Below are positions 34,887 to 44,442 of a stretch of 64,000 bases of DNA, one piece after another. Source of the DNA: Alphaproteobacteria bacterium (GTDB taxonomy: Bacteria; Pseudomonadota; Alphaproteobacteria; TMED109); the NCBI GenBank assembly GCA_030828505.1, contig JAURCJ010000005.1, positions 1 through 64,000 of the forward strand. Reading direction: 5' to 3'. The number at the start of each line of letters is the position of its first letter. Positions within the stretch are counted from its first letter, which is position 1. A model generated the notes under the pieces. The model searched no databases. It saw only the letters and a list, made by a program, of their open reading frames with translations, and was not told the DNA's origin. A program made the position numbers and the translations under genes.

Positions 34887-36146
34887 TTATTTTTGTCCTA
34901 TATCTTTCCTATAAAAACCTTCAGGCCATTTAATATTTTCTATAGCATTATAGGCTATTTTTCTAGCTTCTTCCATTGATTTAGCATTAGCTGTGACAGA
35001 TAAGACTCTTCCGCCATTTGAGACTAACTTTTGGTCAGGGCCTATTTTTGTTCCAGCATGGAACACTTTAATATTTTCTATATTATTGGTTTCTGCGACA
35101 CCATCAATAATAGATCCATTATTATATTTTCCTGGATAACCTTTTGATGCCATAACTACAGTTAATGATACTTCATCATAAAACCTTACGTGGAAATTAT
35201 CTAAAGTATGATCTACTGCTGCTAAAATAGCTTCAAATAAATTAGATTTCATTCGTGCTAAAATTACCTGACATTCTGGATCTCCAAATCGAACATTATA
35301 TTCTATGAGTTTTGGCCCTTTACTCGTAAGCATTAAACCTGCATATAATATTCCCTGGAAGGGAGTGCCTTTTTCATGCATTGTTAAAAGCGTAGGTTTG
35401 ATTATATTATTTAGAATATATTCATTATCATCATCAGAGAGGTTAGGAGTAGGAGAAAATGCCCCCATTCCTCCAGTATTTGGTCCTGTATCTCCATCCC
35501 CTACTCTTTTATGATCTTGTGCATTAGTAAGTGGAATAGCAGTTTTGCCATCACATAAAGCAAAATAACTAGCTTCTATTCCTTCTAAATATTCTTCAAT
35601 TATAATTGTTTTTCCGGCTGCACCAAAAGCTCCTTCAAATGAGTTTTCTATTGCTAATATTGCTTCTTCTTTGCTTTCTGCTATAACTACTCCTTTTCCG
35701 GCTGCTAATCCATCAGCTTTAATTACAATAGGAATATCATTATTCTGAATATAATTTATTGCTTCTTCTTTATTTGTAAAAAAACCATATTTTGCAGTTG
35801 GAATATTTGCTATTTTACATATTTCTTTAGTAAATTTTTTAGACCCTTCAAGTTGTGACGCCTCTTTAGAAGGCCCAAAGGCTTTTATATTTACCTTGTG
35901 TAACTCATCAATAATTCCATTAACTAATGGAACTTCTGGCCCGGGTATAACTAGATCAATTTCTTCTTTTAAAGCTAGAGAAATAATATCTTCATTATTA
36001 TTAATATTTAAATCTTTACATTCCGCTTCTTCTTTTATTCCTGGGTTCCCAGGAGCACATATTAATTTTGTTATAAGAGGTGAGTTAACTAATGACCAAC
36101 ATATGGCATGTTCTCTGGCACCACTTCCTAAGACTAATACTTTCAT
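34887..36146 (-). CDS. purD: Phosphoribosylamine-glycine ligase
   Basis: PurD joins 5-phosphoribosylamine and glycine with ATP in the second step of purine synthesis. The 419-residue ATP-grasp enzyme has VLGSGAREHAICW at the N-terminus, IPGPEVPLVNGI near 69-80, KADGLAAGKGVVIA near 141-154 and the substrate loop DHKRVGDGDTGPNTGGMGA near 212-230. It is divergent from xseA across about 95 AT-rich bases, which should hold both promoters. Confidence 0.96.
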   Translation of the reverse strand: MKVLVLGSGAREHAICWSLVNSPLITKLICAPGNPGIKEEAECKDLNINNNEDIISLALKEEIDLVIPGPEVPLVNGIIDELHKVNIKAFGPSKEASQLEGSKKFTKEICKIANIPTAKYGFFTNKEEAINYIQNNDIPIVIKADGLAAGKGVVIAESKEEAILAIENSFEGAFGAAGKTIIIEEYLEGIEASYFALCDGKTAIPLTNAQDHKRVGDGDTGPNTGGMGAFSPTPNLSDDDNEYILNNIIKPTLLTMHEKGTPFQGILYAGLMLTSKGPKLIEYNVRFGDPECQVILARMKSNLFEAILAAVDHTLDNFHVRFYDEVSLTVVMASKGYPGKYNNGSIIDGVAETNNIENIKVFHAGTKIGPDQKLVSNGGRVLSVTANAKSMEEARKIAYNAIENIKWPEGFYRKDIGQK

Positions 36147-36241
36147 TAATAATTCCTATTTAATGTTCATAATGTTAATAATTATAGTATATATAACATT
36201 CTATTTTATTATTATTAAGTCTTAAATTATGAAAGAAGTAA

Positions 36242-37666
36242 ATGAATTATAATAATACATTTGAAAGTAATATAAAAGAATATACTGTCACCGAGTTAAG
36301 CAATGCTTTAAAGAAAACATTAGAAATCAATTTTGATGTAGTCCATCTTAGAGGAGAGATTTCAGGTTTAACTATTGCGGCTTCAGGTCATGTATATCTG
36401 GCATTAAAAGATAAAAACAATTCTTTAATTGATGGTATTATATGGAAGGGGCAAGCAAATAGAATTAATTTTAAGTTAGAGGATGGAATGGAAGTTATTG
36501 TCATAGGTAGGGTTTCTACTTATGCACCACGATCAAAGTATAATATTATTATAAATTCTATTGAGATAGCTGGAGAAGGTGCTCTTTTAAAGCTAATAGA
36601 GGAAAGAAGAAGATTACTTGCAAAAGAGGGATTATTTAAAGAGGAGTTTAAAAAACCTCTACCTTATATTCCAGAGACAATTGGAATTATAACAAGTGAC
36701 TCTGGAGCCGCTTTTGATGATATAATAATTAGGATTAAAAAGCGTTTTCCAGTAAAAATTCTTTTTTATCCAGTCTCTGTTCAGGGACCAGGAGCAGCAG
36801 GGCAGATTTCAAAAGCTATTCAAAATATTAATAATTTACCTATATTAAATCAGAATATACAAGTACCAGATTTATTAATAGTTGGAAGGGGTGGGGGAAG
36901 TCTTGAAGACTTAATGTCCTTTAATGAAGAAGTAGTAGTTAGGGCAATATTTAATTCTAAAATACCTATAATATCTGCTGTGGGCCATGAGATTGATAAT
37001 TCATTATCTGATTATGTTGCTGATGTAAGAGCGCCTACGCCCACTGCTGCGGCAGAGATAGCCTTACCTGATATGAAAGTATTAAAACAAAATGTAGATA
37101 TGCTCAATAATAAAATATCTTCTTTTATTCAAAGTAGGATTATTGTTAACAGAGAAAAATACTTAAAGTATACTTTACCAAAATTTTTTAATATCATTGA
37201 AAATAAAATTCAATTTTTAGATACAATAAATAGTGAATTATTATATAAAAAAAATTTTTTTATAGAAAATTATAAAAATAAAATTTCTAATAATAATATA
37301 GAATTTTACTCTCCACTTAATTATTGCAAGAACCAAATGCAAAATTTATTTTCTAAATCTAAGTTATTGGATTCAGTTTATAAGAATTTATTAGATAAAA
37401 AATATTTTTTATTTATAAATAAACCCAAGATTATTAATGAAAAATATAAAAAATATATAAATTCTATAAATATAAATTACACTAAATCTGCAATAGCCTT
37501 AGAAGCTAATAGTTATAATAATATTCTTGAAAAAGGCTTTGCTTTAATAAAAAATGAAAAAAATAAGCCTATAATTAGGTCAAGTAACATAATTAAAGAA
37601 ACTAGAGCTACTATACATTTTTATGATGGTAAGATTAAAGCGATTCTTAAAAATAGGGACTCATAA
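36242..37666 (+). CDS. xseA: Exodeoxyribonuclease VII large subunit
   Basis: XseA is the catalytic subunit of a nuclease that digests single-stranded DNA from either end. The OB-fold is at about 10-105 (VRGEISGL, GHVYLALKD). The catalytic core includes GIITSDSGAAFDDI near 146, GRGGGSLEDL near 220 and VGHEIDNSLSDYVADVRAPTP near 247. A lysine-rich coiled-coil region follows to residue 474. xseB is not in the window. The M23 gene overlaps its 3-prime end. Confidence 0.95.
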   Translation: MNYNNTFESNIKEYTVTELSNALKKTLEINFDVVHLRGEISGLTIAASGHVYLALKDKNNSLIDGIIWKGQANRINFKLEDGMEVIVIGRVSTYAPRSKYNIIINSIEIAGEGALLKLIEERRRLLAKEGLFKEEFKKPLPYIPETIGIITSDSGAAFDDIIIRIKKRFPVKILFYPVSVQGPGAAGQISKAIQNINNLPILNQNIQVPDLLIVGRGGGSLEDLMSFNEEVVVRAIFNSKIPIISAVGHEIDNSLSDYVADVRAPTPTAAAEIALPDMKVLKQNVDMLNNKISSFIQSRIIVNREKYLKYTLPKFFNIIENKIQFLDTINSELLYKKNFFIENYKNKISNNNIEFYSPLNYCKNQMQNLFSKSKLLDSVYKNLLDKKYFLFINKPKIINEKYKKYINSININYTKSAIALEANSYNNILEKGFALIKNEKNKPIIRSSNIIKETRATIHFYDGKIKAILKNRDS

Positions 37667-38492
37667 TAGCTTGTTTAGGTTCTTAATAGTTTTTCTTTAT
37701 TGCTTTTTTATACTTATGTCTTCTGGAGCACATGCCAAAACTATTATTAGGGGAGAAATAATAGCTGGCGGTATTATTTTAGTTAATACTTTACCTGGGG
37801 CAAATGTAAGATTAGATGGCGAAGAAATATTAATATCTGATCAAGGAATATTTTTATTAGGCTTTCAAAGAGAACCAAAAACTATTCAGATTTTAGAAAT
37901 ACTTTATGAGAATAAAATAATAGAAAAAATTACATTAAATGTAAAAAAGAGATCTTATAATATTCAAAAAATAAATGGTATTGAAGAAAAAAAAGTTGAT
38001 CCCCCACAATCATTTTTAGATAGAATATATTTGGAGCGAAAAAGTGTAAAGGAGTCTAGGAATCAAGCACTTTTCATTAAGGAGCTATACTATAATAACG
38101 GTTTTACTCAGCCAGCAGAAGGACCAATTTCAGGAGTTTATGGCAGTCAAAGAATACTTAATGGTAAAGCTAAGAGCCCTCACTACGGAGTAGATATAGC
38201 ATTACCCGAAGGTAGTAATGTTATAGCTCCTATGGATGGGGTAGTATTATTTACTCATAATAACTTATATTTTAGTGGAGGGACTATAATATTAGGTCAT
38301 GGTCAAGGTCTAACTACTTCTTATCTACATCTTAGTAAAATATTAGTCAAAAAAGATGAAGTCATAAAAATGGGACATTTGATAGGAAAAGTAGGGTCAA
38401 CTGGAAGGGCTACTGGCCCCCATTTACATTGGGGGGTAGAATTAAATGGTAAGAGATTAGACCCTAAATATTTAAGTATATTTCAAAAATAA
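37623..38492 (+). CDS. Secreted M23-family (LytM) peptidase
   Basis: This is a periplasmic peptidoglycan endopeptidase-like protein of up to 289 residues. A signal peptide ends near AHA-K. The LytM domain in the C-terminal half has the zinc motifs H-Y-G-V-D near residue 188 and H-L-H-W-G near 270, with GSTGRATGPHLHWG. Both ligand sets are intact, so it is probably active rather than an EnvC-like activator. The ATG at 37623 lies inside xseA. A TTG at 37671, just after the xseA stop, would give a shorter n-region and is an equally good start. Confidence 0.88.
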   Translation: MMVRLKRFLKIGTHNSLFRFLIVFLYCFFILMSSGAHAKTIIRGEIIAGGIILVNTLPGANVRLDGEEILISDQGIFLLGFQREPKTIQILEILYENKIIEKITLNVKKRSYNIQKINGIEEKKVDPPQSFLDRIYLERKSVKESRNQALFIKELYYNNGFTQPAEGPISGVYGSQRILNGKAKSPHYGVDIALPEGSNVIAPMDGVVLFTHNNLYFSGGTIILGHGQGLTTSYLHLSKILVKKDEVIKMGHLIGKVGSTGRATGPHLHWGVELNGKRLDPKYLSIFQK

Positions 38493-38494
38493 CA

Positions 38495-39397
38495 TTACCA
38501 TCTGTTATGTATCCAAAGCCATTGTGATGGTTTTTTTATTATCCATTTACTTATTATATCGTTAATTTTTTCTAGTAATAAATTTAATTCTTCATTATGA
38601 TTTGTATTATTTTTTATATTATAGATAGGTTTTTCAATAATATATTTAAATTTTGCACCTTTAATTCTTTCTACATGTATAGGTACAATTGGAATAGATA
38701 GTTTAAGCGCTAATTCTGCTATTGCTGTAGCAGTTTTTGCTGGATGGCCTAGAAATTTTATAACTTTTCCTTCATTAAGTTTTTGATCAGCTAATATTGC
38801 CGCATATTCATTATTGCGCAGAACTTTAAATAATGTTTTTGCACCTGAAGGTCCTTTAGGAGCATAGTCTGAAATACCTTGTCTTAGCCATTGTATAATT
38901 TTTTCATTTATCGGATTATTTGCATGTCTATAAATACTTGTGACTTTTAAGTCCTTAGATGATAATATTAAAGGACATATTTCCCAATTCCCAATATGGG
39001 CACTAAAGAATATAACTCCTTTTTTATTTTTATAGATTTCATTTAAGTAATTTTCCCCTTCTATAGTAAATCTTGGTTTGTTATTTATTGAGTTAATATT
39101 TTTTGCATCATACGGGTTAAGTTTATTTGCAAATGGCAGTTCACCAATATTTCTACCTAAATTATCCCACATATCTTTTTTTAATTTTTTTTGATTATTA
39201 ATATCTAAGTTAGGAAAAATTTTATTTATATTTTTTTTTGCTCGATTATCAAACTTAGTCATAGGACCAATAAATTTCACAAACAAAGATCCTAGATTAG
39301 AAGCTAAATCAATACCGATTACTCGGCATAATCCTATCCATAGGCATAGAATAAAAGCTTCCAATACATAAATGATATAAACTAATACTTTTTTCAT
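38495..39397 (-). CDS. lpxL: Lipid A acyltransferase, LpxL/HtrB family
   Basis: This is an inner-membrane acyltransferase that adds a secondary acyl chain to Kdo-lipid A. The catalytic H134-I-G-N-W-E139 fits the H-x4-D/E rule, and ILADQKLNEG and FLGHPAKTATAIAELALK follow as substrate motifs. A single membrane anchor is at about 5-27. The 300 residues are normal. It is the last gene of waaA-lpxK-lpxL. LpxL versus LpxM or LpxP specificity cannot be told. Confidence 0.87.
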   Translation of the reverse strand: MKKVLVYIIYVLEAFILCLWIGLCRVIGIDLASNLGSLFVKFIGPMTKFDNRAKKNINKIFPNLDINNQKKLKKDMWDNLGRNIGELPFANKLNPYDAKNINSINNKPRFTIEGENYLNEIYKNKKGVIFFSAHIGNWEICPLILSSKDLKVTSIYRHANNPINEKIIQWLRQGISDYAPKGPSGAKTLFKVLRNNEYAAILADQKLNEGKVIKFLGHPAKTATAIAELALKLSIPIVPIHVERIKGAKFKYIIEKPIYNIKNNTNHNEELNLLLEKINDIISKWIIKKPSQWLWIHNRW

Positions 39398-39412
39398 AAT
39401 ATCACATTTACT

Positions 39413-40378
39413 CTAAATAATAGATAATAAGAGGTCATCTAAAATTTTAAAATTATTCAATTCAATTTTAATTGGAAAATAATAAATTCTACTTTTATAG
39501 TTTTCCATAATTTTTACATGATCTTTTTCTGTTGTAATTAATAATGAGTTTAATTCTTGAGATTTTTTTAATAATTTTTTTATATCTTGCTCTGAATAAT
39601 GATAGTGGTCAGGAAAAGATTTAGTATACAATACTTTACAGCCTATTTTATTTAAGCTCTTATAAAATTTTTCTGGATAACCAATTCCACAAAAAGCTAT
39701 TACTTCTTTATTTTTAAAATTATTTATATATTTGTCTTCAATTATTAAATTTGATTGAATTATTGGTATGGTTTTATTTATCTGTTGAGATATGTTTTTT
39801 TTGTCTTCATCTATAATTAAAGCTAAATGTGATTTATTTATAGCTTTATTTAAATTTTCTCTCATTGGGCCTGCTGGAATAATTCTTCCGTTACCTATTC
39901 CTTGATAACCATTAAATACAATAATATTAAGATTTGAAAAAATACTTTCATCCTGAAGTCCATCATCTAATATAACCAAATTGGCCCCATTATCTATAGC
40001 ACACTTTATACTTTCTGATCTTATTTTTCCAACCCAAGTAGGCGCAATAGCTGCGCATATTAGAGCCTCATCTCCAACTTCTTTATATGTATGTATTTTA
40101 GTATTCACTTGTATACTTTTCTTTGCTGAACTTTTATAACCTCTACAAATAATATGCACATTAACTTTCGAATTAATTAATTTTTGGGTAAGAGATAAAA
40201 CAGTAGGAGTTTTGCCTGCACCTCCAGCGACAACGTTACCAATTTTTATAATAGGAATATTAAATTTAATCGCTTTTTTCTTTTTTATAAAGCTACCTAA
40301 TAACCATATAAACGAAAAAGGAATTAAAATTATTGAAAAAATACTTTTCTTTTTATCCCAAAATAAAGGTGTTTTCAA
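39413..40378 (-). CDS. lpxK: Tetraacyldisaccharide 4-prime-kinase
   Basis: LpxK phosphorylates the 4-prime position of the lipid A disaccharide precursor. The Walker A region GNVVAGGAGKTPT (47-59), with the family's unusual alanine- and glycine-rich P-loop, is preceded by an N-terminal membrane helix. CRGYKSS and DDGLQD are family motifs. 321 residues. Gaps to waaA (12 bases) and lpxL (15 bases) indicate one transcript for late lipid A and Kdo steps. Confidence 0.93.
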   Translation of the reverse strand: MKTPLFWDKKKSIFSIILIPFSFIWLLGSFIKKKKAIKFNIPIIKIGNVVAGGAGKTPTVLSLTQKLINSKVNVHIICRGYKSSAKKSIQVNTKIHTYKEVGDEALICAAIAPTWVGKIRSESIKCAIDNGANLVILDDGLQDESIFSNLNIIVFNGYQGIGNGRIIPAGPMRENLNKAINKSHLALIIDEDKKNISQQINKTIPIIQSNLIIEDKYINNFKNKEVIAFCGIGYPEKFYKSLNKIGCKVLYTKSFPDHYHYSEQDIKKLLKKSQELNSLLITTEKDHVKIMENYKSRIYYFPIKIELNNFKILDDLLLSII

Positions 40379-40390
40379 TTTGACACTCCA

Positions 40391-41674
40391 TTATTTCTCT
40401 AAATATGGTTTAAGTTTATTGATAATAACTTCAATAGAGTCATCTAATTCCTTGGTTATATTATAAGCTAAATTTGATAATTTTTTAATATTTTCTTTGT
40501 TTTGAAATAAATTAATTATTTCCTTATGCAGCTCTTGTATATTATTAACTTGAATGGAAGCATTATTTTTTAATAATTTATCAGATATTTGTTGGTGATT
40601 TCGGACATCTGGGCCATAGATTATGGCACATTTTTCTTTTGCTGGTTCAATTAAATTATGTCCTCCTTTATTTGAAAGGGAGCCACCCATAAAACAAACA
40701 TCTGAAACTTTAAAAAAGCTACCTAGTTCTCCGATAGTATCAGCAATATATATATCAGTATTAATATCTATTTTATGATTTTGGCTTCTTAATGAAACAT
40801 TAAGATTATGCTTATTACTTAAATATAAAATATCCTTAGCTGTTTCAGGGTGACGTGGTACTATAATAGTTATTAAATTATGAATATATTGTTTTGTTGC
40901 TTTTTGTGATGTAATAGCTGCCTCAAATTCTATATTATTATGAAGGCTAGCAAAAAGAAGAATATTTCTATTACCTATACTACATAAAAAATCTTTCTCT
41001 TTATTTTTATCCATATAAGGAGCTGGAACAAAATTTTTTAAATTTATACCTTTAACAATATTTGTTGCTCCTAATTTTTTAAATCTATCACCATTAATAA
41101 TATCTTGTGAAATTACTAAGCTGAATTTATTAAATAAATATGAAGAGAAACTATTTATAAAAAGCCATCTTTTATACGACTTTTCTGTTATTCTTCCTTG
41201 AAGTAAAATGATGGGTATTTTTTTTTTATAACTATAGTTAATTAGATTTGGCCAAATCTCAGATTCTATTAAAGCAATACAAGACGGTTTCCAATGGTTT
41301 AAGAACATTCTAATAAAAAAAGGATGATCTATAGGGCTAAATTGGTGAATAATATTATTTTTATCTATTTCTTTAATAATTGTTTTTACGTGACTCGCAC
41401 TAGTTAAAGTAACCGTAGTAATTAGAATATTATAATTTTTTTTAATTAATATTTTTATAATAGGTATGGTTGATCTTAATTCACCTAAACTAACTGCATT
41501 CACCCATATCAAATCTTTTTTTGGTTTTTTTATAAAAGAATAACCAACTCTTTCATTAATTCTTTTATATGTTTCTTTACCTTTAAAAATTCTATAGATA
41601 AGAATAATCGGAATAACTGGAGTTAATAGTACCCATAATATGAAGTATATTTTATTTAGGAGGACGGCTAACAC
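40391..41674 (-). CDS. waaA: Kdo transferase WaaA
   Basis: WaaA (KdtA) transfers Kdo sugar from CMP-Kdo to lipid IVA. The 427 residues have an N-terminal membrane anchor (about 5-27). WVNAVSLGELRSTIP near 57-71 has the catalytic Glu, and LIESEIWPNLI near 126-136 and GGSLSNKGGHNLIEPA near 318-333 bind the nucleotide sugar. Whether it is mono- or bifunctional cannot be judged by eye. Confidence 0.94.
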   Translation of the reverse strand: MLAVLLNKIYFILWVLLTPVIPIILIYRIFKGKETYKRINERVGYSFIKKPKKDLIWVNAVSLGELRSTIPIIKILIKKNYNILITTVTLTSASHVKTIIKEIDKNNIIHQFSPIDHPFFIRMFLNHWKPSCIALIESEIWPNLINYSYKKKIPIILLQGRITEKSYKRWLFINSFSSYLFNKFSLVISQDIINGDRFKKLGATNIVKGINLKNFVPAPYMDKNKEKDFLCSIGNRNILLFASLHNNIEFEAAITSQKATKQYIHNLITIIVPRHPETAKDILYLSNKHNLNVSLRSQNHKIDINTDIYIADTIGELGSFFKVSDVCFMGGSLSNKGGHNLIEPAKEKCAIIYGPDVRNHQQISDKLLKNNASIQVNNIQELHKEIINLFQNKENIKKLSNLAYNITKELDDSIEVIINKLKPYLEK

Positions 41675-41708
41675 TTTTTATGTCTTCCTTTTTTTAATGA
41701 TAAAATTA

Positions 41709-43019
41709 TTATAATCCTGCAACTATCATTTTATCAATCATTAAAGTAGGAGCATCTATACCGTTAATCATTTTTAAATCTGAGGCTGGAGTAAGTGTTT
41801 TATACATATCTAATATATTTCCTGCTATTGTAACTTCACTTACTGGGTAAGCTTTTTCACCTTTATCTATCCAGAAGCCCGAAGCTCCTCTACTATAATC
41901 ACCTGTAACTTGACTAAAAGACATACCTAACATCTCAGTTATATAAAAACCTTCTTCTACAGATTCTAATAATTCTAAATTTGAATTTTGTCCGGGTGAC
42001 ATATACAAATTAGAAACACCACTATAATGGCCTGTAGATTTTAAATTTAATTGTCTAGCATACTGGGAATTTAGAAGCCAAGATTTAAGTTCACCATTTT
42101 CAACTAAGTGAATTTTTTTTGTCTCTACTCCTTCTCCATCAAAAAGACGAGATCTAATACCTCTTTTGATATGGGGTTTATCAATAATGTTAATGTTACT
42201 TTTAAATATATTTTTATTCATTTTATCTTTTAAAAAAGATGTGCCTCTTGCTATAGCTTGTCCCGATATGCCTCCAATAAATAGAGAGAGAAGACTACCT
42301 GATACACGTGGATCAAATATCACAGGAACAGAATTACTTTTAACTTTCTTTGGATTCAATCTAGATATTGCTCTTTTAGCAGCTGTTTCTCCAATTTGTT
42401 TTGGTGTTTCTAAGTCTTCATAATGCACTTTTGATTTATATTCATAGTCTCGTTCCATTTTAGTGCCTTCACCAGCAATAACAGATATACCAGTTGCGTA
42501 ATTTGTTTTGCTACTTGTGTTAAAAAACCCATCTGAAGTAGCCAGATAAAATGTATTTTTTGAATACGATGAAGATGCCCCTTCAGAATTTGTAATACCT
42601 TTGAGGCTCAAAGCACTATCTTCAGCTTCGATTGCATTATTGAGTAAATCATTATTGGTTGGGGTATAGTTATCAACTAAATTTAAATCTATATTACCAT
42701 CATATAGCATATCTTTATCTGCTAGCCCACAATACTCATCTATAGGAATGGATTTAACCATATTCATTGCATTTTGAGCCAATTCGTTAAGAGATTCCTC
42801 ATTTAGATTAGTACTAGATAATGAGACCTTTCTTTTATTATCTATTATTTCTAGTCCAATACTACTAGATTCATTTCTTTCAACATTTTCTAATTTGCCT
42901 AATCTAGCTGCAACATTTACTGAAGTATTTTCATTAGCTGATACAGTTGTGCATTCGGCTCCTAACTTTTTTGCAGTATTAAGCAGTAAATGAAGACTTT
43001 TTTCAATTTTATGATTCAT
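41709..43019 (-). CDS. pmbA: TldD/PmbA-family metalloprotease, PmbA (TldE) type
   Basis: PmbA pairs with TldD to form a heterodimeric zinc protease that degrades unfolded peptides and trims some ribosomally made peptides. PmbA-type sequence runs through 436 residues, with a C-terminal G-x-x-x-x-V-T-G-D-Y-S-R-G-A-S-G-F-W segment near 373-390. The HExxH zinc site that belongs to TldD is absent, as expected for PmbA. tldD is not in the window. It is 34 bases upstream of waaA and 4 bases after a small secreted protein gene. Confidence 0.9.
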   Translation of the reverse strand: MNHKIEKSLHLLLNTAKKLGAECTTVSANENTSVNVAARLGKLENVERNESSSIGLEIIDNKRKVSLSSTNLNEESLNELAQNAMNMVKSIPIDEYCGLADKDMLYDGNIDLNLVDNYTPTNNDLLNNAIEAEDSALSLKGITNSEGASSSYSKNTFYLATSDGFFNTSSKTNYATGISVIAGEGTKMERDYEYKSKVHYEDLETPKQIGETAAKRAISRLNPKKVKSNSVPVIFDPRVSGSLLSLFIGGISGQAIARGTSFLKDKMNKNIFKSNINIIDKPHIKRGIRSRLFDGEGVETKKIHLVENGELKSWLLNSQYARQLNLKSTGHYSGVSNLYMSPGQNSNLELLESVEEGFYITEMLGMSFSQVTGDYSRGASGFWIDKGEKAYPVSEVTIAGNILDMYKTLTPASDLKMINGIDAPTLMIDKMIVAGL

Positions 43020-43023
43020 TTTT

Positions 43024-43398
43024 TTACTCTAATAAAATATCGTTATTATATAAAACCATTTCACACTTACATGTGCTCTCAATTTTATTTGCTCTTCGCA
43101 TTCTCTCACAGCCCTCTAAAGAAGCTTTTTTTGCTATTTTTATATCATATAGATTAAAACCATAGCCCAAAGCAGTAAAGATACCTTCCTTAATAAAGCT
43201 TTTATCTATTGTTTGCCAAGGAATACAAGCCGCACCAGATTTATTTTCATCAAGCTTATCATAATCAATATTCCAATGTTGCATAGACCTTTTAAAAATA
43301 TCAACTATATCATTTTTTGTTAGCGATTCTTCAGCATTAACACTAATATTAAAGTTAGTACTTAGTAGGTATAATAATATTAAAAGTACTTTAATCAT
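43024..43398 (-). CDS. Small secreted four-cysteine protein
   Basis: This is an unrecognised protein of 124 residues. A clear signal peptide ends near VNA at residue 22. The mature part has cysteines in AACIPW, EGCERM, STCKC and a hydrophilic mixed composition, suggesting one or two disulfides in the periplasm. It is 4 bases upstream of pmbA and 35 bases downstream of korB on the same strand. Its link to either is unknown. Confidence 0.75.
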   Translation of the reverse strand: MIKVLLILLYLLSTNFNISVNAEESLTKNDIVDIFKRSMQHWNIDYDKLDENKSGAACIPWQTIDKSFIKEGIFTALGYGFNLYDIKIAKKASLEGCERMRRANKIESTCKCEMVLYNNDILLE

Positions 43399-43433
43399 GA
43401 ATTTATCCTTAATTTATAAAAAGTTTATTGATA

Positions 43434-44441
43434 TTATATAGTCCAGGTTTGACCTTTTTCCATAATATTACTGATTTCATTATTATGCTGATTTAATTTT
43501 TCTGTATAATAGTTGTCGAGTGTTGGTTTTTCAACGCAATATATTACACCAAGTGCAACTGGCATTGATTTTTGATCCATTTGAGTTAATAGATTAGCTA
43601 TAGTTTTATTTTTATAATCATGAACCAGAACTCTAGAAATTTCTTTTTCATTTTGTTCTAAGTCTATAATTTCTAAGCTAGAATAATCTTTATTAATAGC
43701 AAGTCCCTTTTTATTGTTTTCTCCAAATAGCATGGGCTGTCCATGTTCAAGATGTATTTGTTTTTCTGATGCAACTGATTTATCAGTAAAAGATTTAAAT
43801 ACATCATCATTGTATACTATGCAATTTTGATAAATCTCAACTAATGATGTGCCAACGTGTTCTTGAGCTTTACTTAGAGTTGGAACAAGTTTTTTAATTG
43901 CCGTATCTACTCCTCTTGCTACAAAAGTAGCTCCAGAGCTAAGAGCTAACTCACAAGCAGAAATAGGAGCTTCTAAAGATCCACTTGGCGTAGAAGGAGA
44001 TATAGTGCCTATTCTAGATGCGGGCGAAGCTTGCCCTTTTGTTAAGCCATAAATTTCATTATTAAATAATAGTACTTGGCAGTTTAAGTTTTTTCTAAAT
44101 AAATGAATAAAATGATTTCCACCTATTGATAGAGAATCTCCATCTCCAGTTATTACCCATACATCTAATTTGGGATTAGTAATTTTAATTCCTGTAGCAA
44201 ACGCGGGAGCTCTTCCATGTATTGTGTGGAAACCATATGTGGCCATATAATAGGGTAATCTTGATGAGCAACCTATTCCAGAGACAAATACAGTATTTTC
44301 TTTTTTTGCTTGTTTATCTGCTAAAGTTTTTTTAACAGCGTTTAGTATAGCATAATCTCCGCATCCTGGGCACCATCTGACTTCCTGATCAGAGGCATAA
44401 TCTGTAGGTTTAAGTTTATCAGGTTCTGTATTTATACTCAT
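43434..44441 (-). CDS. korB: 2-oxoglutarate (2-oxoacid):ferredoxin oxidoreductase, beta subunit
   Basis: The beta subunit binds thiamine diphosphate and one [4Fe-4S] cluster. Cys ligands C24 and C27 in WCPGCGDY and C58 in GIGCSSRL are visible. HGRAPAFATGIK and ITGDGDSLSIGGNHF are the TPP and Mg sites. 335 residues. It is one base after korA. With KorA it would convert 2-oxoglutarate and CoA to succinyl-CoA, CO2 and reduced ferredoxin, reversibly. Substrate assignment to 2-oxoglutarate over other 2-oxoacids is by family resemblance. Confidence 0.9.
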   Translation of the reverse strand: MSINTEPDKLKPTDYASDQEVRWCPGCGDYAILNAVKKTLADKQAKKENTVFVSGIGCSSRLPYYMATYGFHTIHGRAPAFATGIKITNPKLDVWVITGDGDSLSIGGNHFIHLFRKNLNCQVLLFNNEIYGLTKGQASPASRIGTISPSTPSGSLEAPISACELALSSGATFVARGVDTAIKKLVPTLSKAQEHVGTSLVEIYQNCIVYNDDVFKSFTDKSVASEKQIHLEHGQPMLFGENNKKGLAINKDYSSLEIIDLEQNEKEISRVLVHDYKNKTIANLLTQMDQKSMPVALGVIYCVEKPTLDNYYTEKLNQHNNEISNIMEKGQTWTI

Positions 44442-44442
44442 A